Shown here piece by piece: positions 47,958 through 64,000 of a DNA stretch of 64,000 bases (within the stretch, counting starts at the first letter, position 1; every line of letters begins with the position of its first letter). The position numbers were made by a program, and so were the translations under genes. The notes under the pieces were generated by a model that ran no database searches, had not been told where the DNA came from, and saw nothing but the letters and a program-made list of their open reading frames with translations. Source of the DNA: Neocallimastix lanati (nom. inval.) (Eukaryota; Neocallimastigomycota; Neocallimastigomycetes; Neocallimastigales; Neocallimastigaceae); contig JACVTC010000007.1 in assembly GCA_016946835.1 (NCBI GenBank), positions 1,377,501 to 1,441,500 on the forward strand. The letters are read 5' to 3'.

Positions 47958-48025
47958 ATGAAATACGAAACCAAACGATTCTCATTAGAAATTCCAGAAA
48001 ATTTAAAGGATATTGTTGGTATTGA
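47903..48025 (+). other. Upstream ORF overlapping the next gene's start
   Basis: An ATG at 47903 in the context aaaATGTCT, the same as the starts of the FAR-17a-like and aminotransferase genes, opens a 40-codon frame out of phase with the main gene and ends inside it. If transcribed it could reduce translation from 47958, or the 5' end may be mis-assembled. Confidence 0.35.
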
Positions 48026-48332
48026 AGAAAATGAAGATGACGTAATAGTTAAGCTTTTATGGGAAGAAGATACAGAACATGATGGTATTATTGTAACTTT
48101 AAAAGCAGTAAAAGACAAAGATTCCATTACTAGTGATAACATCGAAGAAATTGGAATGCTTACTTCTGATTCTGGAGAAACATATTATCTTATTGCTGTT
48201 TATGGTGAGGAAGGAGCCTGTAGTGAGGAAAATGAGGAGTTATACTTTCGTTTAGTAGATAAAATGTTCAATGTTTATGAAAGCATAGAACCAGTACAAG
48301 GATATAGTTGGAAATCAATGATATCAAAATAA
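47958..48332 (+). CDS. Small intronless protein resembling bacterial uncharacterised proteins (possible gene transfer)
   Basis: 124 residues, single exon, beginning KYETKRFSLEIPENLKDIVG and ending GYSWKSMISK. The pattern of an initial sheet with FSLEIPE, an acidic middle (GIEENEDDVIVKLLWEEDTE), a ...GETYYLIAVYGEEGA segment and a final helix reaching a SIEP turn recalls short uncharacterised proteins of rumen clostridia (from memory, not searched). It has no signal peptide, membrane helix or low-complexity run, which contrasts sharply with the Asn/Ser-rich genes around it, and it is markedly acidic. Absence of introns also fits bacterial origin, though small fungal genes may lack them too. The start is the first methionine of the frame. 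Likely cytosolic; function unknown. Confidence 0.75.
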   Translation: MKYETKRFSLEIPENLKDIVGIEENEDDVIVKLLWEEDTEHDGIIVTLKAVKDKDSITSDNIEEIGMLTSDSGETYYLIAVYGEEGACSEENEELYFRLVDKMFNVYESIEPVQGYSWKSMISK

Positions 48333-49437
<1,105 letters not shown>

Positions 49438-50304
49438 CATTTCGCAATGTGGCGTATTTTCATATGTGGCTTGTTTTTTAATAATTAAATAAATAATTAT
49501 TAAATAAATAATAATTATTCATTTTTTATATATATAATTTATTAATATTCAATTATAACAATAATTTTTTATAAAAAAAAATTATATTTTATAATTCTTT
49601 TTTAATGAAATATATTATTATTTCTTTTAAGCAGTAATTATTTATATATTTATTTATGATTGTATAGAATATCTTAATGTATGGTCTTATTATAAATATT
49701 TTATAAGCCATATTGTGAAATGCACATTGAGAAATGCACGATCCCCATATATATTATATTAATATATTTATTTTAATATTTAATAATTATTATTTTCACC
49801 ATTATAAAAATATTATTGATGTTTCTATAATTATTGCTGAAGTTTATGTTATTTATAACATAAAATGCTGTAAGAAAAAAATTTTTATCTTTTTCTGATA
49901 TACTTATATATTATTATATTAATTCGTTTATATATATATTTGTAAATAATAATAATAATAATTATTTATAATTTTAATAGTCATTATTATTATTATTATT
50001 AATGACAATCCTTTTACAATTATTACTTTACTGTTTATATTATTATGTATTTTATTATTAATTATTTATCACTTATGTTTTATTTATTTATTTATTTAAA
50101 TAGATACCTGTAAAGGAATGTGATTCATTTCACAATGTGGCTTATATAATTGTAAAATAAAGCTATACATTTTAAGATATTCTTTACAATCATATATATA
50201 TATAAATATATAAATAATTAAATAATTAAATATATAATTAAATAAATAAAATAAATGTAATATACATATTTAAATAAAGAAAAATTGCAATAAATATTTA
50301 AAAA

Positions 50305-50341
<37 letters not shown>

Positions 50342-51069
50342 AGAAATAAATATATTTAAATATATAATAATATTATTATTTTTCAGTCACCATTCCAAGC
50401 AAAATTATTTATGCAATATAATATAGATATCTTTGCAGATGGTACATTTAAAATCGCACCAAAATGTGGTTACCAGGTGTTCATTACTAGAACATATGTT
50501 AAGGAATTAAATAGTTTTTACACTACTTCCTTTTCAACATTAAAAAATAAAGAACAAAGAACTTATGAAGTGTTATTTTATGAAATAAAGAAAAATGCTG
50601 AAATGAATAATAATATTATAATTACACCAAAACAAATTTTCATTGTGATTTTGAAAAAGGTATTTCTAATGCTTCTAAAAAAGTGTTTCCTAATATAAAT
50701 ATCAAATACTATACTTGACATTATAAAAGAGCATTAGAAATTATAAAAAAAAGTAAATTATGTCGTTAAGAAGAAGAAAATAATATTGATTTATATATTC
50801 ATTATAAGTTTATTTCAAACTTTCCTTTTATAAACCCTGAATATATATGATATTTATAATAAAATTAAAAGTGAATATCTTGAACATAAATATGACAATT
50901 TTTTAGAATTTTTAGAATACTTTAAAATAACATATTTAAAAGATTATGAAATTAAACATTGGAATTATTATGATAATATAGAGCATATAACAAATAATGT
51001 CTCAGAACAATTATTTAAACAATTTATTTCCAAATAAGCCACATACAAAATACACCACAATATGAAATG
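49438..51069 (+). mobile_element. Broken MULE-type DNA transposon with terminal inverted repeats
   Basis: The left end (49438-49472, catttcgcaatgtggcgtat then tttcatatgtggctt) matches the reverse complement of 51036-51069 over about 35 bp with a few differences, giving terminal inverted repeats. Between them lies a plus-strand transposase remnant. Extra copies of the gaaatg/gtggc motif sit inside at about 49710 and 50126 and just outside at 51129-51205. A clear 8-11 bp target duplication was not found, so the outer boundaries could extend to about 51.2 kb. The element carries disabling mutations and cannot move by itself. Confidence 0.65.
50411..51038 (+). pseudogene. MULE transposase (DDE domain) pseudogene
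   Basis: The first frame reads IFADGTFKIAPKCGYQVFIT, then NKEQRTYEVLFYEIK: the MULE block holding the first catalytic Asp. After a frameshift near 50640 the text continues CDFEKGISNASKKVFPNINI, holding the second Asp, then KYYT-stop-HYKRALEIIKKSKL, where the family's Cys codon has become TGA. Further stops and shifts precede FLEFLEYFKITYLKDYE, HWNYYDNIEHITNN and SEQLFKQFISK, matching the family's TNN-x-x-E region. At least two frameshifts and two stops show that it is dead. The N-terminal zinc-finger region of intact MULE transposases is not seen. Confidence 0.75.
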
Positions 51070-51525
51070 AACTTCAATATTTATAATATTTTATTTATTT
51101 ATTTATTTAATAATTTAATAATTTTCATTTGGCGAAATGCAATTTGGTGAAATACAACATGTTTTTATATACTCCACATGCTTTCAAAAAAAATTGGTGA
51201 AATGCCCACTCGCATGTAATATACTTATTTAATATTATTATAGTAAACCTTTAATTATTTTTATAGATTTAACTATATATTACAGATTATTAATGTTAAA
51301 TAAAGTTTATTAAAAAAACATCTATTATATAGATTAATAAATAATGTTACTCTAAATATAATTTATATTGAATAGAGAAATAATTATTTTATTTTATGTC
51401 AAAAAAAAAAAAAAAAAAAAAAAAAAATGATAATAATACTAATAATAAATAAATAAATAAATAATAATTTTAGATTTAAGTTAATTTTATCCAATAATAT
51501 AATAAAAAATAAAATAGTAATTATT

Positions 51526-51620
51526 CAAAAATATAAAAAAAAAAAGAAGTCATTTTATTATTCAATTAAATAACAAAAATATAAAAAAAAAAGAAGTCAT
51601 TTTATTATTCAATTAAATAA
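51526..51620 (+). repeat. Tandem duplication, about 2 x 48 bp
   Basis: Copies start at 51526 and 51574, share gaagtcattttattattcaa followed by ttaaataa, and differ in length by one A in the internal A run. Confidence 0.85.
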
Positions 51621-52087
51621 TAAAAATAACAGAGAAATTTTATTCAATATTATAATAAAAATGTAATATTAATTTCAATTGTAAACTGTAAAATAATGAA
51701 TAATTTTAATGATTCCATAAGAATTTAAATTACTAAAAATACGTTAATTAAAAAAGAAATATCTATCATAATAATTGTTATTCTGATGTTATTTATTTAT
51801 TAATATTTTTAAAAATTTCTAAATATCATTAAATACTTTATATCTTTCATATATCATAAAATATATATTATATATTTTATTATTTTATTTATTCAACTTG
51901 TAACTTCTGTTTTATTATATTACCGAGCTTTCCTTTTTTTTTTATTTTAATAATTTTTTTTTGTAAAAAATATTCTTATTTTGTATCTTTAAAATATAAT
52001 TAATATTTATTGAATTTTCCATTATGTCACACCTTCCTTATATGGTAAATTAATTACATTATTAGATTACATTAGTTATTGACTAAT

Positions 52088-52142
52088 GAAAATATATATA
52101 TATAGATTGAAATTTTAAATCAATCTATATTTATATATTTTC
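52088..52142. repeat. Inverted repeat, 23-bp arms, 9-nt loop
   Basis: gaaaatatatatatatagat (from 52088) pairs with the arm 52120-52142 with one mismatch. The tagattga/tcaatcta end is not simple repeat. Confidence 0.6.
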
Positions 52143-54224
52143 ATCTATTAAATAAATTATGGTTATCAGCAAAATTTTTAGTGTGGAGAAGATAATATAT
52201 ATAATATATATAAATATTGAATAGATGGTCGATTGGATAATATATTATAATATATGGTTTTTATTACTTTTTGTTACACATGACAAATTAAACCAATCAT
52301 GTTTTAATATAAATAATGGATAGTTCAAAAAAAGATCGATTCAAAAAATAAAAAAATTTAATGATAATACTTCATCTAATTATTTATTAATAAAATAATC
52401 AAAAAAAAGTTTTTTTTAGATAATAAATAATAACCGATGGGATGCATTTTATGGATTCAAAATTTCATTATTTCATTACTTTCAGTTAATAAAGTCATTA
52501 GTAAATCCTATGAAGATGATTATTTTATGTTAAAATTAAATTGATTTTAATATAATTATTTTATTTTTCTTTTCTTTTTTTTTTTTTTTTTTTTTTTTGT
52601 TTAAATAGATATTGTAATTTTAAAATATTGAAACTTGTGACTGATTGTTATATATTATTAAATATTATATCTTTATAGAATATCAAAAAAATAAATTTTT
52701 TTTTATTCTTTTTATTATTATATATTATATATTTAATATTTATTTTTTATTTACTATTTACTATTTACTATTTACTATTTATTATATTATTAGTTATTAA
52801 TTATTAATTATTTATTTTTATTTTTATTATTTATACATTATTTATTATTTATTTTTTATTCTCTATTAGTTATTATTTATATTTATTAATATTTATTATC
52901 TATTTATTTACTTATTTATAATTATGTATAAAATATTATAGAAATAATTGTATTAATAAAAGATATATCTATACTTTTCTCATAAATTTTATATAGTAAG
53001 TAAAGAGAAACAAATAATGCTATAAGATGCTATAAAATAATCAATAAATCGTTTAAAATATTTATTAGTAAATTTAAATTATTACAAAGAATTTATTGCT
53101 GTTAATTAGATATAAATAATTTTCATTTATTTTTTGTATGATCATAATTTTAATTATTACAAAAAAAAAAAAAAAAAGGTTTTATTGATATATACAATAA
53201 ATCAATAATATCTTGATTTTTTTTATAATTATATTTTAAATTTTATAATAATTAATAAAATTAAAAGAAAAATAAAAAGTGTTGAGTATAACAAAGTTTA
53301 AATATAAATATTTATTAATTATAATTTTTTTTTCTTTCAATTTTAAGTAATTATTTGAAAGCTTTTTTTTTTCTTTTATCCTGTAGATAATTATTATTAT
53401 ATTATAATATATAAGTAATATATAAATATATATATAATAACTTTTAGAATTGAATATAATAAATGTTTGGTATTTTTATATAAACTTAATTGTGGAATAA
53501 ACTGAAAAAGATAGATTCTCAATATTTTTTTATAATTGCTTTATATGTTATAAATTATAAATAATATTAATAAGTAATTAATATCATTATGATAGTAAAA
53601 TCAATAAAAACAAAAATAATAGTAATCATAATACAATTTTTATTATTATAATTTAAAATATTAATATTAATATTTTTTTTTTTAAAAAAAAAAAAATTTA
53701 AAAAATTAAATTATTATTTTAAAATCTTCAATTTTCATTAAATTTTAAAAAATATTCCTAAGAAAGTATTGAAATTTTTTTACTTAGCGAAATTATGATG
53801 TGGCAAATGAATTTTTATTATTGTGGCTCATATAACATAGGTTAAACATTTATTTTTCCTGATAAAAAAAATAAATAATTAATTGCTTTACTACATGAAT
53901 ATTTAGACATGAAATAAAATAACTGTTGATTTATTAAAAAGTTAGTTTTATTGAAAGATAGGCCTTTAAGTTAGGCTACGAAATAAAAATTGAATAGTAT
54001 TAATAAAAGTAAAATTAAACACATTATAAAATTATATATACATGTAAAATATAAAAAAAGTTTTTTTGAAATAACAAAAAAAAAAAAAAAAAAAAATATA
54101 TATAAAAATAAAATAAAATAAAATAAAATAAAAAATAAATAAAAAAAAAGATAATATTTCAGAAGGATGTATATATTTTCTTTACTATAAAGTATACTGA
54201 AGTGTTGGGACTACCTTAATATTC

Positions 54225-54262
54225 TCATGCCTTGAGGGGGGCTAAAGGGCGGTACACAACGG
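54225..54262. other. Isolated GC-rich island
   Basis: The segment around cttgaggggggctaaagggc and ggtacacaacgg is about 60% GC inside sequence that is over 85% AT. It is too short for a tRNA and no protein frame is recognisable. Confidence 0.5.
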
Positions 54263-55783
54263 ATATAAAAATAATCATTTCTTAAATATATACTTTAAGT
54301 AGTAAAATAATAATAATTTAAACTTTTAACTCTAATTTATTTATTTGAAATTGCTAAAAACTTTTCAATTATTGGCAAAGTTTATGTAATTCATTTTTTC
54401 CCTCAAATATTTGTTAGTTATATAAAATATTTATATTAAATGTTTTTTATTGAGTAATAATTCTATAAAAATATTTATTTAATAACAATATTCAATATAT
54501 TTTTCTTTTTCTCTTTTATCAACTTTTTATTATTATTTTATTTATTTATTTAAAAAAAAAAAAAAGAATAATGGAGCTCTTTAGTACTTTCAATCTTAAT
54601 TATTGATTATTAAAATCAATATATTTACATATTTAGTTTGTTAAATTTTATTTGCTTAATTTTAATATTTTTTTAAATTATATAAATTAAATATGAAATT
54701 GTTTTAATATTTTTTTAAATTAATATAAATTAATTATAAAATGTTTTAATTTTTTATATCTTATTAGAATTAAATAGAAAAAATTAAAAACGTAATAATA
54801 TATTAATATTACATTTTTACATTTTAATATACAAATTATGTATTTTCTATTTTATTTCAAATATATTTTGATACATAAATTTGTATTAAATATTTAAATT
54901 TATATAATATAAAAATTTTTGATTTATGATTATATTTACTTTTCTTTTTATGGATTGCAATAGAGATCTTAATATATTATAACAATTAAATTAATATATA
55001 TGTGTAGTATATTACAATATAAAATATATAAATGGTTAATAATAAATTTAATTGAATCAGAATAGTTTCTAAAGTATTTTTAATTTTTATCTTTTTCTAT
55101 TTAATACTTAATATAATATAATTTGTAATATATAGTATCTTATAACATTTAATATAAAGATTAGTCCTAAATATATATTATAATCGTATTAAATAAATAA
55201 TTATAATATATAATTATGGAAAATAGATATATCGAATATCAATATTTAATTGATAATCTATTATTAATGTTATTAATAGAAAAAAAGTATAAAATAAAAA
55301 AATTTCCTCTAGAAATATTTTTTTTCTCAACAACAAATTTTATATTTTTAAACTCATTTTTTTTATTTCTTTTTAAATAATTTAAAAGGTAAATATTTGA
55401 ATTTGTTATAATTTAATTTTTTTTAGTTAAAAATGTGATATATAATGATATATTTTGAGGAAGGAATATATAATAAATAATTATTTATGTAAGATATATA
55501 ATAAAATATGTATTTAGTAAAAAAATTAGTAATAAGAAGTTTTAAAAATGAAAAAGAAATATATATATATATATATATATATTTGAAAATAATATTATTT
55601 AGAAATTAGTGAATGAAAATAAATGTTGTAATAAATATATTGAATAATTAAAAGTATTTAAAATATGAAATATTAGTTATTAATAACGATTATTTATGAA
55701 ACATTATTATATCATTTGTTGTTCATTTTCTTATTATCAATTTTCATGCTATTTTCTTTATTTTTAGAATAAATAAACGCAAA

Positions 55784-57024
55784 ATGTCTAAGTTAGATGT
55801 AAGCAGTCCAAGTTTCAACTGGGGTGAATTAGGTTTCAGTTATCGTAGAACCAACAGTCACATTATTTACAAATTCAAGGATGGTAAGTGGGATAACGGA
55901 GAACTTGTCTCTGAACCATACCTTCCAATGCATATTGCTGGTAATTATTTATTTATTTTATTGTTTTATTGTTTTATGATTATATATATTTTTTATTAAA
56001 GAAATAAAAGTACTTGAAACCAAAATTTTCTAAATATTGTTTAATTAATATAAATAAAAATTTAAAAATAGCTACCGCACTTCACTACGGTCAAACTTGT
56101 TTTGAAGGATTAAAGGCCTTCAGAATGAAGGATGGTAAGGTCAGAGTCTTCAGACCACAAGCTAACGCCGAACGTATTATTCAATCATGTGAATACACTA
56201 TGATGGCCGCTCCAACTGTTGATATGTTCTTAGATGGTCTTAAGCGTGTTATTGCCGATAACATTGAATATGTTCCACCATATGGTTCTGGTGCTTCTTT
56301 ATATATTAGACCAGTTCTTTTCGGTACTGAAGCTAAGGTTGGTCTTTCTTCTTCTGAAGAATATGCTTTCATTATCTTCGTTACTCCAGTTAGTGATTAC
56401 TACAAGGGTGGTATGTCCAACCCAGTTCAATCTTTAATTATGGCCAACACTGATAGAGCTGCTCCATTCGGTACTGGTCACATTAAGATTGGTGGTAACT
56501 ATGTTGCTACTGTTAGATCTTCATACCTCGCTAAGAAGCGTGGTTACCCAGTTCTTCTTTTCCTTGATTCTGCTACTAGAACTTACATTGAAGAATTTGC
56601 CACCTCTAACTTCTTTGCTCTTACTCCAGCTGATGCTAATGGTAAGCGTCACTACGTTACTCCAAAGTCTCACTCTATTCTTAACTCTGTTACTAACAGA
56701 AGTTTAGAAAAGGTTGCTAAGGATATCTTAGGTTGGGAAGTTGAAAGAAGAAGAATTGCTTTCTCTGAAGTCGAACAAGGTAAATTCGATGAAATTGCTG
56801 CCTGTGGTACTGCTGTTGTTATTACCCCAGTCGGTGAAATCGATCATGAAGTTGTTAAGGAAGATGGTTCCATTGTTGTTAACAAGCACGTTATTGGTGA
56901 TGGTAAGACTGTTGGAGCTGGTCTTACTGAATTATACCACACTTTAGTTGATATTCAAAATGGTGAAAGAGAAGATCCATTCCAATGGATGTGGCCAGCT
57001 AACGGTATTGAAGCTGATAACTAA
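55784..57024 (+). CDS. Branched-chain-amino-acid aminotransferase (EC 2.6.1.42), 2 exons
   Basis: Exons 55784-55940 and 56072-57024 join in phase 1 to 369 residues, normal for the family. This fold-type IV PLP enzyme exchanges amino groups between Leu/Ile/Val and 2-oxoglutarate. Visible: ALHYGQTCFEGLKAFR; RVFRPQANAERI; YGSGASLYIRPVLFGTEAKV; GHIKIGGNY with the PLP lysine (Lys191); EEFATSNFF; and ACGTAVVITPVGEI. No N-terminal targeting peptide is apparent, so it is probably cytosolic. Codon use is strongly biased (GGT, GCT, CCA, AAG) and GC content is the highest in the window, typical of a highly expressed gene. Core motifs resemble bacterial and plant enzymes more than yeast Bat1/Bat2. The 5' intron (55941-56071) opens GTAATT. 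A convergent gene follows at 57729. Confidence 0.93.
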
Positions 57025-57728
57025 ATTGCTTTTAATTATAATGAGTTTAAATAAATAAAATATCCTTCCCTAAAAATAAACCTTTAAATCCAAAACTAAA
57101 CATAAATAAAAATAGCTTGTTATCGTTTATAGATGAACTTTTTAGGAAAGAATAATCTTTTTTAATAATAAAAGTTATAATTTATTTCGAATACTATAAA
57201 GCTAACCTTTTTTTCTAATCATAAAAAAAAATAATAATAATGTAAATTAAGAAAAAATAATATTTCCATGTTCAAAAAAGTTAACTATATAAATTAAATA
57301 ATTTAAATAAGAAAAAAACTTATATAAGCATATATTACAAAAATCATTAATAGATTACAAACAAAAAGAATTTTTTTTTTTTTAGAAAAGTTAAATAAAA
57401 TATTTAAAAAAAAAAAAAAATAGGAATTTTTACTTGTGTAAAATAGTTAATAATTTAGTATTATATAAATTATATTTATTTAATTTTATTATTAATTATA
57501 CATATATAAATTATAATTTATTTTTATTTTAATTATTATATATTATATTTATTTATTATTCTATTATTTATTATTCTATTATTTATTATTCTATTATTTA
57601 TTATATTTATTTATTATTCTATTATTTATTATATTTATTTGTTATTCTATTATTTGTTTTATTTATTTATTTGGGCAATTTGTTTATATAATTTATAATT
57701 TTATATTTATTTGCTAATTATTATAATT
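57025..57728. other. Convergent intergenic region
   Basis: 3' flanks of the aminotransferase and CCP1-like genes. AATAAA-type words occur at about 57050. A TTATTCTATTATT-type repeat lies at about 57545-57670. No gene is seen. Confidence 0.5.

Positions 57729-64000
<6,272 letters not shown>

Larger units (their letters stand above)
51070..55783. other. Intergenic AT-rich region with minor repeats
   Basis: No gene recognised in 4.7 kb. Contains a 48-bp duplication (51526-51620), an inverted repeat (52088-52142), poly-T at 52573-52598, an isolated fragment with gatgtggcaaatg and attgtggctcata (53797-53833) that shares short words with the MULE and LTR elements, and a GC-rich island near 54225-54262. 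The last few hundred bases must include the aminotransferase promoter. Confidence 0.5.

Noticed and set aside
54225-54262. tRNA or 5S rRNA fragment
   Set aside because: No T-arm, acceptor stem or internal promoter boxes can be placed around this GC-rich island.

Overview
The window looks like nuclear DNA of a very AT-rich, intron-rich fungus, most likely an anaerobic gut fungus (Neocallimastigomycota). Four things point there. Intergenic DNA is almost pure A/T with long poly-A/poly-T runs and (ATT)n arrays. Genes are interrupted by GT-AG introns. A fungal-type SH3-PX-PB1 polarity scaffold (Bem1-like) is present. A CCP1-type tubulin carboxypeptidase implies a flagellated stage. Dictyostelium has similar composition, but the Bem1-like scaffold and up to 20 introns per gene argue against it. 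The assignment is inference; no rRNA or tRNA gene was seen.

Layout: a possible terminal exon at the left edge (157-298) and a decayed coding relic (1362-1760); a three-exon FAR-17a/AIG1-like membrane protein gene (2852-4142, +); a decayed L1-type non-LTR retrotransposon cut up by homopolymer runs (about 4.56-7.0 kb); a small unidentified single-exon gene (10261-10665, -); a single-exon gene for a 1791-residue disordered protein (14416-19791, +); a duplicated block with a perfect palindrome (about 20.9-21.3 kb); the Bem1-like gene (24092-26446, -); a short LTR element with identical 198-bp LTRs (29138-30435); a 20-exon SMC5 gene (33145-40105, -); a three-exon two-RRM gene (41869-46882, +); a short intronless gene resembling bacterial proteins (47958-48332, +); a broken MULE transposase with terminal inverted repeats (49438-51069); a two-exon branched-chain aminotransferase gene of bacterial/plant type (55784-57024, +); and at least 21 exons of a CCP1/AGTPBP1-like gene (57729 to beyond 64000, -).

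The genes do not form one pathway: they cover membrane lipid hydrolysis, cell polarity, DNA repair by the Smc5/6 complex, RNA binding, amino-acid metabolism and tubulin modification. SMC5 and the RRM gene are divergent and share about 1.8 kb of upstream DNA; the aminotransferase and CCP1 genes converge. Exon joins for SMC5, CCP1, the Bem1-like gene and the aminotransferase were worked out by hand from GT/AG sites, reading phase and family alignment from memory, and most are mutually phase-consistent. The most novel items are the young miniature LTR element, two possible bacterial acquisitions, the palindromic duplication, and the intron and microsatellite architecture of SMC5 and CCP1.
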